Assembly: GCF_024622195.1 (NCBI RefSeq)
Contig: NZ_JANKBI010000022.1
Coordinates: 35,540 to 99,539 of the forward strand
From: Murimonas intestini
GTDB taxonomy: Bacteria > Bacillota > Clostridia > Lachnospirales > Lachnospiraceae
Direction of reading: 5' to 3'
Length of the DNA stretch: 64,000 nt
Every line of letters starts with the position of its first letter. The stretch's first letter is position 1. The notes under the pieces were generated by a model that saw only the letters and a program-made list of their open reading frames with translations, was not told the origin of the DNA and did not search any database. The translations under genes were made by a program, and so were the position numbers. This document shows, piece after piece, positions 34,922 to 43,260 of the stretch.

Positions 34922-37075
34922 CTACACTCCCTTTATCCTGTCTTCCCACTCGTGCAGCCTTCTGGCAGCCTCAGGATTTTGTTTTTCCAGCCGCCTGTCC
35001 AGCTTTTCACGGCTCTTTTTCAGCTTTTTCAAAACTTCAGGGTTTTCTCTCTGCAGCTCTTCTACGATCCTTCTGCGGCGCTTTTCAATCAGCTGGAGCA
35101 CTCTCTTTCTGTTCTCCTGCTCACTGAGGTTCTGCGGAAGTTCATCAAGATGAAGCTCAATCCTTCTCAGGATTTCATCCTCATCGATAGCTCCCAGGTT
35201 GTGCCAATACGGCATTTTTCTCTCTACGCCCTCTTCCGCCAGCCGTTCCACGTCCGGCATGTTCTGGATATGGTCCATGATATGGTGTACTCTCTTCTCA
35301 ACCTGTCCAACTGTATCATCCCCAAATGCCCATGCGAATTCCTCCAGCGAATTCTCTTCCTCTGCCCTGAGCTGCCATACTCGCTCATATTCTTTATTTT
35401 CCATATTTTCAAGGGGGAAGGGCTTCTCTATGCCTGCATCATGCAGAGCTGACAGTACTGTCCTTCTCACCATGCCCTCTTCTATGAGATGTCCTATTCC
35501 CAGCTTTCTCATCTCTTCATTTATCCTGGATGAGTGTTCCGTCAGATAAAACCTGATCCCTCTCTCCTTCAAACTCTCAGAGAGCATTTCTATATGGTCG
35601 GCCGCTGTTATATCCATACTGTTCACAGAACCAGCGTCTACTATCACGCACTTTGTATCTTCCTTTATACTATTTTCTATGTCATCCTGGAATATATTGA
35701 TGTTGGCAAAAAAGAGGCTCTCGCTGAACCTGTAGATCACTGTATTCTCCACAGCATGTGCATAATGATTCTTTTTCAGGTCATACAGGCCGTCCCTGCC
35801 CGGTATCATTCCTAAAAATGACCTGGGAGGGTTAGTTGCCTTTATGATCACAGCCACAAATGACAGCATGATTCCAATAATAACTCCATATATAGTCCCC
35901 AGGCACAGAACTCCCATACATGCCGCTATAAAAATATAAAATTCCTTCCTGCTCACTTTGAAGAGACGCTTAGCCAGCCCGGCCTCCACCACATTCATAA
36001 GTGCTGATATCACAATAGCCGCAAGGACAGGTACCGGAAGAAATCTGATAAAGCCTGTAGCCGAGACAAGAACTGCCGCCATGGTCACCCCGGCTGCCAG
36101 AGAAACTGCCTGTGTCTTTCCTCCATACTGTTCGCTCATAGACGTCCTGGAGATACTGCCGTTAACAGGACAGCACCCCACAGCCGCCGCTGCCAGATTG
36201 CCCGCCGCACAGGCCAGGATCTCCCGGTTGTCATCAACCTTATATCCATTCTTAAATGCAAAATTATTTTCTGAGAGAAGTGTCTCCGCCATTATAACCA
36301 CAGCCACCATAAGGCCTCTCCCGGCTGCATGGGTCAGATCCACGCTCCCTATATCCGGAATAAACAAGCCGGGCATTCCCGGCTCTACCGCAGAGAGCAG
36401 AACTACACCGTATTCATTTACGTGGAACAGAACTGCCGCCGCCACCCCTACGGCCATCATCACGATCGCCATGGGAAACCTTGGCGCAAACTTCTTAGCC
36501 AGGCGTATCAGTATAAGTGCTCCGCTGCCCAGGAGTACAGAGATCCAGTTTATATTTCCGCATGCCCTTCCGATATCCCCCAAAAGCTCCAGAAGCTCGC
36601 CGCTCCCTGATCCGCTGCCCAGGATCTTTGGTATCTGCATAAGAATGATAGTCAGGGCGATCCCGCTGATAAATCCTCCCATGACCGGGGTTGAAATAAA
36701 ATTCACCATCTTCCCCGCCTTCAAAAAATAAAAAAGCAGAAGCCAGAGTCCTGCAAATAATGCAATCATAGGAACATACTGAAGAGCCTGTGAGGACCCT
36801 GCAGGAATGCCCAGCGTAGCCAGGGCGCCTCCCACGATGGCTGCCGGAGCCGCATCAACCCCCAGAATAAACTGGGGCGAAGTGGAGAGCATTGCAAAAA
36901 GCAGAATGGGAAAGACTGAGCCATACAGCCCATATACTGCCGGGAGACCCGAAACCTCCGCATACCCCATGGCTATGGGAATTGAGACAGCAGCAATTAT
37001 AATACCCGTAAAAATATCCCTGAGCAGATATTCCTTTTTATAGTTTCTAAGAGTGGGAAAAAGTCTAATTTTCAT
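34922..37075 (-). CDS. SulP family anion transporter with STAS domain and long C-terminal extension
   Basis: A 717-residue membrane transporter. Residues 1-420 have the SulP arrangement: LRDIFTGIIIAAVSIPIAMGYAEVSGLPAVYGLY at the start, GVDAAPAAIVGG, then NGSISRTSMSEQYGGKTQ (binding region) and AALLVAA-like later helices. A STAS domain follows (VIYRFSESLFFANINIF and VIVDAGSVNSMDITAADHIEML). The last 150 residues are an unusual highly charged helical extension (EKRRRRIVEELQRENPEVLKKLKKS...), likely coiled coil. Sulfate or bicarbonate are family substrates. It is directly followed by the diguanylate cyclase. Confidence 0.88.
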   Translation of the reverse strand: MKIRLFPTLRNYKKEYLLRDIFTGIIIAAVSIPIAMGYAEVSGLPAVYGLYGSVFPILLFAMLSTSPQFILGVDAAPAAIVGGALATLGIPAGSSQALQYVPMIALFAGLWLLLFYFLKAGKMVNFISTPVMGGFISGIALTIILMQIPKILGSGSGSGELLELLGDIGRACGNINWISVLLGSGALILIRLAKKFAPRFPMAIVMMAVGVAAAVLFHVNEYGVVLLSAVEPGMPGLFIPDIGSVDLTHAAGRGLMVAVVIMAETLLSENNFAFKNGYKVDDNREILACAAGNLAAAAVGCCPVNGSISRTSMSEQYGGKTQAVSLAAGVTMAAVLVSATGFIRFLPVPVLAAIVISALMNVVEAGLAKRLFKVSRKEFYIFIAACMGVLCLGTIYGVIIGIMLSFVAVIIKATNPPRSFLGMIPGRDGLYDLKKNHYAHAVENTVIYRFSESLFFANINIFQDDIENSIKEDTKCVIVDAGSVNSMDITAADHIEMLSESLKERGIRFYLTEHSSRINEEMRKLGIGHLIEEGMVRRTVLSALHDAGIEKPFPLENMENKEYERVWQLRAEEENSLEEFAWAFGDDTVGQVEKRVHHIMDHIQNMPDVERLAEEGVERKMPYWHNLGAIDEDEILRRIELHLDELPQNLSEQENRKRVLQLIEKRRRRIVEELQRENPEVLKKLKKSREKLDRRLEKQNPEAARRLHEWEDRIKGV

Positions 37076-37141
37076 AAATACAGGAATCTCCCTGAATACT
37101 CCTTCTATCTTCAGAGCTTCATGCGGAGCCTTTCGTCACCT

Positions 37142-37792
37142 TTAATTTAACTTACCATCCTGCATATTATAGCACTTATATTTCTTTTCCTCAATCACTG
37201 CTTCAATTGCATATTCCAGTCCCCTCGCAATGTCCTCCTGGGACATTCCCGGCGTCCCCTCGGGCTTCAGGGCCGCCTGCTCCGTTGAATACGGGACATG
37301 GATAAATCCTGCCCTGATCCCTCTGTATTTCTTATCCGCCAGGTATAAGACCTGATACATGATATAATTGCACACAAACGTGCCGGCCGAATAAGATATT
37401 CCTGCCTGTATGCCGTGGCGCCTGATATTTTCAGCCATTGCCTTTACAGGAAGCGTAGAGAAGTAAGCCGTATCTCCATCTTCCCTGATACTCTCCTCTA
37501 TCGGCTGAGCCCCTTCATTATCAGGGATCCTGGCTTCTGCCAGATTGATAGCTGTCTTTTCTATCGATATCCCTGTCCTTCCTCCGGCCTGCCCCACGCA
37601 TATGACTACATCAGGACTGTATACTTTGACTGCCTCTTCCACTATATGTCCGCATTTAGAAAATACAGTAGGAATCTCCAGCTTAATAATATCTGCCCCT
37701 GATATGGTCTCCGGCAGCAGCTTTACAGCTTCATAGGCCGGATTGACCTTCTCACCGCCGAACGGATCAAATCCCGTTACCAAAACCTTCAT
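37142..37792 (-). CDS. pcp: pyroglutamyl-peptidase I
   Basis: A 216-residue cytoplasmic cysteine peptidase (C15 family) that removes N-terminal pyroglutamate from peptides. It opens with KVLVTGFDPFGGEKVNPAYEAVKLLP, the family start. The catalytic Glu is in the GGRTGISIEKTA region, the catalytic Cys in GTFVCNYIMY and the catalytic His in GFIHVPYS. Length is normal. There is no partner gene; AGGAGG-like bases precede the ATG (AACAGGAGGATATATA). A link to the peptide-handling genes elsewhere in the window is only suggestive. Confidence 0.93.
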   Translation of the reverse strand: MKVLVTGFDPFGGEKVNPAYEAVKLLPETISGADIIKLEIPTVFSKCGHIVEEAVKVYSPDVVICVGQAGGRTGISIEKTAINLAEARIPDNEGAQPIEESIREDGDTAYFSTLPVKAMAENIRRHGIQAGISYSAGTFVCNYIMYQVLYLADKKYRGIRAGFIHVPYSTEQAALKPEGTPGMSQEDIARGLEYAIEAVIEEKKYKCYNMQDGKLN

Positions 37793-37975
37793 TATATATC
37801 CTCCTGTTAATTATGTACCTTATCATACTATAGCTTTTTCCGGAGGTAAAAGCAAGACTTGGTATGGGATGCCGGTGGTTTTTAATTGTTTGCAAGTAAT
37901 AATGCTGGTAGAAAACAAAATATTATTTTGCTATAATTAATTTATTAAATTACAGAAGAAATCAGGAGGTAAAAA

Positions 37976-38112
37976 ATGGCGCATCGCAGAGTTGAAAAGT
38001 GTCCGTACTGTGGGAAGACTATTACTTCCTTGCCGGCATTGACCGACAGGCGGAAGATATGTTCTTTCGGCTGGTAGAACAGTATGCAGCGGCGGTAAGC
38101 TGCTATTACTAA
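37976..38112 (+). pseudogene. TnpV-like transposon protein remnant
   Basis: A short ORF starts at 37976 after GGAGG (MAHRRVEKCPYCGK...) and stops after 34 codons. A shift into another frame gives YYFLAGIDRQAEDMFF and RLVEQYAAA before TAA at 38112, which resembles the segment of transposon-encoded TnpV proteins (ADIDRQAEDMFFRLVEQ style). It looks like two fused fragments of mobile-element genes. It marks the left border of the lower-GC island. A functional protein is not expected. The 183 bp before it (37793-37975) are AT-rich with no gene seen. Confidence 0.6.
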
Positions 38113-38149
38113 AAATACCCTGATATTCATATGAAAGTGAGGTGTTCGG

Positions 38150-38623
38150 GTGAAAGAGTTTGAAAAAATATATTCAGAACACTATGATATTGTGTTTCAT
38201 TATGTACTTTCACTCTGCGGAGATGAAGCACAAGCAGAAGAAATCACCCAAGAGGCTTTTTTCAAAGCACTGAAAAACATCGATACTTTCCGAGGCGAAT
38301 GCAAGCTGAGTGTATGGTTATGCCAGATTGCTAAAAATACATTTTACACAGACGCAAAGCGGCGTGGACGACAAGTTGAGTATCCACTGGAAATGGTACC
38401 GTCTACTCAAGACATTGAACAAGGTATTTTTATTAAAGAAGAAGCATTGACAATTCACAATATTCTTCACCGGCTGGACGAACCATATAAAGAAGTGTTC
38501 TGGATGCGAACTTTTGGAGAACTTTCATTCAAAGATATTGCGGATATGTTCGGCAAAACAGAGAGTTGGGCAAGAGTTACCTATCACCGTGCAAAATTAA
38601 AAATTAAGGAGGGTCTCAAATGA
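38150..38623 (+). CDS. ECF-type RNA polymerase sigma factor
   Basis: A 157-residue sigma factor of the ECF group. Region 2 is visible as EKIYSEHYDIVFHYVLSLCGDEAQAEEITQEAFFKALKNID with the core-binding and -10 recognition part, and region 4 as LDEPYKEVFWMRTFGELSFKDIADMFGKTESWARVTYHRAKLKIKEGL with its helix-turn-helix for the -35. A GTG start at 38150 is used, with GAGGTG upstream. The ATG of the anti-sigma gene overlaps its TGA. Base composition is more AT-rich than the flanking genes. It probably controls itself and the downstream ABC operon. Confidence 0.9.
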   Translation: MKEFEKIYSEHYDIVFHYVLSLCGDEAQAEEITQEAFFKALKNIDTFRGECKLSVWLCQIAKNTFYTDAKRRGRQVEYPLEMVPSTQDIEQGIFIKEEALTIHNILHRLDEPYKEVFWMRTFGELSFKDIADMFGKTESWARVTYHRAKLKIKEGLK

Positions 38624-39279
38624 AATATCCTTGTGAATTAGTACAAGACTTGTTGCCCCTATATATTGATGAAGTGTGCAGCGAAGAGAGTAAAAAAGCG
38701 GTTGAAGAACATTTGTCTGAATGTCCTGACTGTAGAGCAGTTTATGCTGAAATGCGAGATTCAGATGAGATAGAGCTGACACCTTCTCTTGCCAACCGGG
38801 AACGCCAAAAAGCAGAATCGTATCAATCTGTCAAGAAAAAACTATTCCGTAAGCAGTTGCTTGCTGCGGTCGGAGCTGTTTTTGCTTTAGCCATCCTTGT
38901 CTTTGCAGCGATTGGTATCTTAAAAAACACACAACAGGTAGTTGAATACAATAAAATATCTGTTTCTATAGCAGACGGCGATTTGATTGGACGATTACGG
39001 GGGAGTGAAGTAAGTTACCTGAAAATCAAGAGAGTTTCCACTACAGTAGTCGGTGAAGAAAAAGATGTCCTCTTATTCTATGTCTCTGATACTAAATGGA
39101 ATGAGCTGATCAACAGTGAGAAAGTTTTTTCAGAATTTACACTTTGTGCTGCTGACAAAGGATCAGATGATATAAGTGCCGTTTACTACTTCACAGGCGA
39201 CTACACCAATTTGGAAAATATGAGTGAAACAGAATTTCAAAACACGATTCTTTCTTCCCAATTACTTTGGGAAAAGTAA
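38620..39279 (+). CDS. zinc-finger anti-sigma factor, membrane anchored
   Basis: A 219-residue type of anti-sigma factor. The N-terminal ZAS/zf-HC2 domain shows CELVQDLLPLYIDEVCSEES and the zinc motif HxxxCxxC in EEHLSECPDC. One membrane segment (LLAAVGAVFALAILVFAAIGIL) follows, then an extracytoplasmic domain of about 110 residues without known family. It should hold the sigma factor at 38150 inactive until an envelope signal is sensed. The genes overlap by 4 bp (ATGA). A terminator follows at 39291-39329. Confidence 0.9.
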   Translation: MKYPCELVQDLLPLYIDEVCSEESKKAVEEHLSECPDCRAVYAEMRDSDEIELTPSLANRERQKAESYQSVKKKLFRKQLLAAVGAVFALAILVFAAIGILKNTQQVVEYNKISVSIADGDLIGRLRGSEVSYLKIKRVSTTVVGEEKDVLLFYVSDTKWNELINSEKVFSEFTLCAADKGSDDISAVYYFTGDYTNLENMSETEFQNTILSSQLLWEK

Positions 39280-39290
39280 TCTATACAGAA

Positions 39291-39329
39291 ATGCCGTATC
39301 GGATATAAAACCGATACGGTATATTTTTT
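39291..39329 (+). terminator. Rho-independent terminator after anti-sigma gene
   Basis: ATGCCGTATCGG pairs with CCGATACGGTAT (one wobble) around an AT loop, then TTTTTTT. It separates the sigma/anti-sigma unit from the exporter operon, which then needs its own promoter in 39330-39396 (TTGTAACGAAA at about 39340 is ECF-like but unproven). Confidence 0.85.
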
Positions 39330-39396
39330 TGAAATTGTTTGTAACGAAATCCATTTTTGATAGTCATAGGGGTGAAAACAGGAATGGAGGATTACT

Positions 39397-39927
39397 ATGT
39401 TATACAAAATAAAACGATGGTTAAAGCCAACTACTATACTTCTAATCGCAGGATTCGCCATTTCACTAACCTCTGTTTTGATCGGCATTAGCGCCATCAA
39501 TTCAGTAATCAGTTCATTGGCTGAAATGGGTAGTGAAACACCAATCTATTTAACAATGCAGAATACAGGCTTTTCTCTTGCTACTGCCATATATATTTTT
39601 TCGGTTGCTAATTGCCTTGTAGTAACGAATTATTGGATGATTGCGCAGAAGCGGGATATGGCAATTCGCAAAGCGTTCGGTTGGTCTAATTTGCAGTTAA
39701 CCGGCATGATTACTCTTCAAATGGCAAAGATGCTGACCGTCAGCCTTGTTATAAGCATCATTTTTCTCAGTGTATTAGCCGCGCAAAATGCAGCTGTTTT
39801 TTCTGTAGAGCTGACACCTTTTTTCATATCAGGCTCAATGATGTTAATGTTATTCACCCTATTTATGTCCGTGTTGATCCCAATCATACGGATTTTGAAA
39901 ATTCATCCGGCGGAGGTGATTTCATAA
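39397..39927 (+). CDS. short FtsX-type ABC permease (mini-permease)
   Basis: A 176-residue membrane protein with about four hydrophobic segments: one near the N-terminus (TTILLIAGFAISLTSVLIGI), and three C-terminal ones with the FtsX hallmark MIAQKRDMAIRKAFGWSNLQLTGMI. The large extracytoplasmic domain normally found between the first and second segments is reduced to about 25 residues. GGAGGA precedes the ATG. It is paired with the full-length permease at 39927, whose ATG overlaps its stop (TAATG). It probably forms a heterodimer with that partner. Confidence 0.8.
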   Translation: MLYKIKRWLKPTTILLIAGFAISLTSVLIGISAINSVISSLAEMGSETPIYLTMQNTGFSLATAIYIFSVANCLVVTNYWMIAQKRDMAIRKAFGWSNLQLTGMITLQMAKMLTVSLVISIIFLSVLAAQNAAVFSVELTPFFISGSMMLMLFTLFMSVLIPIIRILKIHPAEVIS

Positions 39928-41192
39928 TGAGGCCAATTCTGCAGCTGGCATTAAAAGAAATACGAAAAAAGAGAGTCCGCACAATATTGATGTTTGTGGT
40001 ATGTCTGATAGCTACGCTTACGGTATTTACTTCCATTACTAATGCAACAAGTGCAATCTGTCAGCAAAAAATATTTGATCGCAATTTAGGACTTGAGGCT
40101 GGTCAGATTCTACACCTAAAGTATCTGCAAACAGATGAAACTGCTGAATTTACAACTGCACTTGCAGATTTTAGAAACTACATAGAGACGCTTCCCGGGG
40201 TTAACGCTGTGGGACAGTTTGATGCAACAGGTATCAACTTCTCCGAATTAAAAACATCTGAAGAATATGTCAAGATAAATCAAAAAATCCTTGAAAATGG
40301 AGTTTATAAAGATTATCCCGAAAGATCTCAGGTGTTGTATGTTGACGAGGCCCTTTTACCCCTTGTAAAAGGAGGAATTTCAGCTTTTGCGAGCACCCAA
40401 AGCACAAACCTCCCCATATATGCCAGCGAAGTTTTTAAGGATGTCGTACCCGTTGGCACTTTTCTGACAGATGAACGGACAGGTGAAATGTATGAAGTGG
40501 TCGGATATTTTTCAAAAGGAAGCCAATGGGTTGAAGAAGACGATTTGATCCGCTATCCGCTTGTTTCGTTGGATGGCTGGTTTATCGCCCCTTTTTCAGA
40601 TGAAGGGAGAAATGATATTTTGACTCAATTATCTTCTTTACACAACACCTATGTGCTGCTTTCTGAAACTGCCGATGAGAAAATATTGGAGCAGGAAATA
40701 TGCAGCTACTCGTTTTCACACGGTTTTTCTGCAACTGCGATTTCCCTTTCGGAAGAATATGAAATATATCGTTCAGAAACAGGTACTTTCACCTCCCGAC
40801 AGATTATCATTGCGATTTTTATTTCTATGATGGCTCTTACTTCAATTATCGCAGTTTTTACAACAAATACGCTGCTAAAACGCAGGCAATACGGCATTTT
40901 AATTGCTAACGGCTTCACGCAAAAAGACATTGCTTTCTGTATAGCAGCTGAAATAGCAATTATCGTTTTCTCTTCAACACTGGTTGCCTGGATTATCAAA
41001 TTCGTTGAATTTCGTAATAATACAGACGTGTTTAGAGAGGCGCTAATGACGGCGCATATTCAATATACACTGCCGGTTTGCTTGCTTATCGCAGTCATTC
41101 TTGTGATTTTAGCAACGCTTTTTCCGGCATTTAAGCTATTTCAATATCAACCGGGTGATTTAATAGGAGGAAATACCAATGGCAATGATTGA
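39927..41192 (+). CDS. FtsX/MacB-type ABC permease, full length
   Basis: A 421-residue permease. It starts with PILQLALKEIRKKRVRTILMFVVC, a typical cytoplasmic entry helix, then an extracytoplasmic MacB-PCD-like domain of roughly 240 residues, and three membrane segments in the last 130 residues with the FtsX motif LLKRRQYGILIANGFTQKDI. It is translated from a codon overlapping the mini-permease stop, and it overlaps the ATPase start by 14 bp. Such exporters move lipids, peptides or antimicrobials out of the membrane; the ECF pair upstream suggests an envelope-stress role. Confidence 0.88.
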   Translation: MRPILQLALKEIRKKRVRTILMFVVCLIATLTVFTSITNATSAICQQKIFDRNLGLEAGQILHLKYLQTDETAEFTTALADFRNYIETLPGVNAVGQFDATGINFSELKTSEEYVKINQKILENGVYKDYPERSQVLYVDEALLPLVKGGISAFASTQSTNLPIYASEVFKDVVPVGTFLTDERTGEMYEVVGYFSKGSQWVEEDDLIRYPLVSLDGWFIAPFSDEGRNDILTQLSSLHNTYVLLSETADEKILEQEICSYSFSHGFSATAISLSEEYEIYRSETGTFTSRQIIIAIFISMMALTSIIAVFTTNTLLKRRQYGILIANGFTQKDIAFCIAAEIAIIVFSSTLVAWIIKFVEFRNNTDVFREALMTAHIQYTLPVCLLIAVILVILATLFPAFKLFQYQPGDLIGGNTNGND

Positions 41193-41925
41193 ATTAAACC
41201 ATATATCAAAAGAATACCGGACCGATAATATTGTTACACCGGCTCTATCGAACATTGATTTGAAAATCGAGCAGGGAGAATTTGTATCAATTATGGGAGC
41301 GTCTGGTTCCGGCAAGACAACGCTTTTGAACATTGTGGGTTGTATGGATGCCCCCACCGCAGGTACATATCTGTTCGATGGAAAAGATTTAAGCCGTGAA
41401 AAAGAAAATAATTTATCAGCAATACGAGGAAAAAGAATTGCCTTTGTGTTCCAACATTTTGCTTTGATCGGCGACTATACAATATTTGAAAATGTTGAAA
41501 TGCCGCTGATTAAGCAATCCGTTTCAAAAACGGTGCGACAGCAAAAAATACAATCTGCACTTGAGGCTGTAGGTATCAAATCTCTTTCTAAGAAGAAAGC
41601 AGCACATATTTCAGGCGGACAAAAACAGCGTGTTGCGATTGCCAGAGCAATCGCTTGTGGTGCAGATGTGATTCTTGCTGACGAGCCGACGGGTGCATTG
41701 GATAGCAAAACTGGAAAAGAAATAATGGAACTTTTTACCAATCTTAACGCAGAAGGGAAAACAATTATCCTTATTACGCACGATAGAAAAATTGCAGAAT
41801 ATGCGAAGCGACTGATTACAATTCAAGATGGGAGGATTTTGAGTGATGAAGCTATCTCAAAGAACAATCTCGCTTTTTCTTGCACTAAGTATGCTTTTTA
41901 TGCTTACGGGCTGCAAGGAAAGTAA
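41179..41925 (+). CDS. ABC exporter ATPase (MacB/LolD type)
   Basis: A 248-residue cytoplasmic ATPase powering the FtsX-type permeases. Walker A is GASGSGKTT, the Q-loop is in FVFQHFALIGDYTIFENV, the signature is SGGQKQRVAIARAI, Walker B is VILADEPTGALDS and the switch His is in LITHDRK. AGGAGGAAA precedes the ATG inside the permease gene. The last 26 codons run through the start and signal peptide of the small lipoprotein gene in another frame; the normal family end would be about residue 225, so the tail may be a secondary extension. Confidence 0.93.
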   Translation: MAMIELNHISKEYRTDNIVTPALSNIDLKIEQGEFVSIMGASGSGKTTLLNIVGCMDAPTAGTYLFDGKDLSREKENNLSAIRGKRIAFVFQHFALIGDYTIFENVEMPLIKQSVSKTVRQQKIQSALEAVGIKSLSKKKAAHISGGQKQRVAIARAIACGADVILADEPTGALDSKTGKEIMELFTNLNAEGKTIILITHDRKIAEYAKRLITIQDGRILSDEAISKNNLAFSCTKYAFYAYGLQGK

Positions 41926-42052
41926 TACAACTGAATATACAACGGTACAGAGTTTTGAATATCACTTCTTTCCGAGTAGCACCGTGTCATTTACTGTTAT
42001 TATCGAAGAGGAGACCAATGGGTCAGTGATTGGTGAAATACTAAGTCGTTAA
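41846..42052 (+). CDS. small lipoprotein
   Basis: A 68-residue predicted lipoprotein. The signal peptide MKLSQRTISLFLALSMLF ends in the lipobox MLTGC, so the mature protein would be about 46 residues, lipid-anchored at Cys23. It starts inside the ATPase gene, overlapping it by 80 bp, with GGGAGG ten bases before the ATG. The mature part (EYTTVQSFEYHFFPSSTVSFTVIIEEETNGS) has no known family. It may be an accessory of the exporter. It is short enough to be a truncated remnant. Confidence 0.6.
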   Translation: MKLSQRTISLFLALSMLFMLTGCKESNTTEYTTVQSFEYHFFPSSTVSFTVIIEEETNGSVIGEILSR

Positions 42053-42074
42053 TACATAAGGTAATAAAATATGT

Positions 42075-42113
42075 ATGCCGGCGGTGTGGGATTTGTCCAT
42101 ACCGGCGTTTTTT
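42075..42113 (+). terminator. Rho-independent terminator of the exporter operon
   Basis: GCCGG...TGTGG pairs with CCATA/CCGGC with a small bulge, followed by TTTTTTCT. It comes 23 bp after the lipoprotein stop and closes the lower-GC island's operon. Confidence 0.75.
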
Positions 42114-42392
42114 CTATGCCTATCGGCTGCCTCTGTTAAAGGATTTTGTATACTGTTTGGGCATGCCCTGCAAGGGAAGCGAAACGTACCTCTGCAAGAC
42201 TGCTGGATAAGGTGACCGGGCAGGCATTTGACGATATAGATTTAGGAATATCTTAATTTTTTATAAGGAAAATAGTTAAGATTTCCCTCTGCATTTCTGT
42301 TAATATATCTTAATTATAACTAAACGGCAGCGGCGGGCATATTCACTTATAGCTCATTGCCTACAGTAATTGCAAGAATTGGGAGAAACACT
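42114..42392. other. spacer with possible gene fragment and vanR promoter region
   Basis: No intact gene. From about 42180 to 42258 one plus frame reads AKRTSARLLDKVTGQAFDDI and ends in TAA, which looks like the tail of a broken, unidentified gene and may be the right-hand counterpart of the transposon remnant at 37976. The last 130 bp are AT-rich with several TTAAGA/TTAAT motifs that may hold the promoter and operator of the regulator at 42393. Confidence 0.35.
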
Positions 42393-43094
42393 ATGAATGA
42401 AAAGATATTAGTTGTTGACGATGAGAAAGAGATTTCTGACCTTGTCGCCCTGTACCTGGAAAATGAAGGATTTGCTGTATACAAATTTTATACAGCCGCG
42501 GAGGCGCTGGAATGTATCGCTTCGGTGGATCTGGACCTGGCGATCCTGGATGTCATGCTCCCGGACACAGATGGTTTCCAGATATGTAAAAAGATACGTG
42601 AACGAAGCACATATCCAATACTGATGCTCACCGCCAAGGGTGAGGAGATCGATAAGATCACAGGGCTTACCCTTGGGGCCGATGATTACGTCACAAAGCC
42701 TTTCCGCCCATTAGAATTGGTCGCGCGCGTCAAGGCACAGCTTCGCAGATATAAGCAGTATAATACCCCTTCAGCTCCTGAAGAAAAAGACATCATTACT
42801 TGTGCTGCCCTGACAATGAACATCCTCACGCATGAATGTACTTTAAACGAAAAGCCACTGATACTCACTCCCGCTGAGTTTACTATCCTGCAGACCCTCT
42901 GCCAGGCCAACGGCCGGGTAGTAAGCGCGGAAGAGCTTTTCCACAAACTCTGGGGCAATGAGCAGTTCAGCAAGGATAACCGCAGCATCACTGTCCACAT
43001 CCGCCATCTCCGTGAAAAGATGAATGATTCTTTTGAACGCCCCAAATATATAAAAACTGTCTGGGGATGCGGCTACAAGATCGACCGTATTTAG
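42393..43094 (+). CDS. VanR-like OmpR-family response regulator, orphan
   Basis: A 233-residue regulator with a receiver domain (VVDDEKEISDLVALYL, phospho-acceptor D53 in LAILDVMLP, switch in LMLTAKGEEIDKITGL, Lys in YVTKPFRPLELVARVKAQLRRYK) and an OmpR winged helix (LTPAEFTILQTLCQANGRVVSAEELF and RSITVHIRHLREKMND, TVWGCGYKI). The wording of many blocks is strikingly close to VanR of vancomycin resistance clusters. GGGAGA precedes the ATG at 42393. There is no kinase gene next to it; the following gene is a D,D-carboxypeptidase, a known type of target of VanR. No ligase genes (vanHAX-like) are present, so drug resistance is not implied. Confidence 0.88.
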   Translation: MNEKILVVDDEKEISDLVALYLENEGFAVYKFYTAAEALECIASVDLDLAILDVMLPDTDGFQICKKIRERSTYPILMLTAKGEEIDKITGLTLGADDYVTKPFRPLELVARVKAQLRRYKQYNTPSAPEEKDIITCAALTMNILTHECTLNEKPLILTPAEFTILQTLCQANGRVVSAEELFHKLWGNEQFSKDNRSITVHIRHLREKMNDSFERPKYIKTVWGCGYKIDRI

Positions 43095-43260
43095 CCTGTA
43101 CCCATCTTAGCAAAATATCAACAATTCCTTAACTTTTAATTACTGCTTTAGAAATCAGATATTAAAGTACAATTGTTTTCATCCTGCTAAACTATTCTTA
43201 AACAGGGGAGAGAAACCGAAAAATATAAATACTCCCTGAAAAAGAAGGGAAGGGATCCAA

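Noticed and set aside
35958..36731. Plus-strand ORF of 257 codons opposite the SulP gene
   Set aside because: Low-complexity Ala/Thr/Ile composition reflects the membrane segments on the other strand; no start signal.
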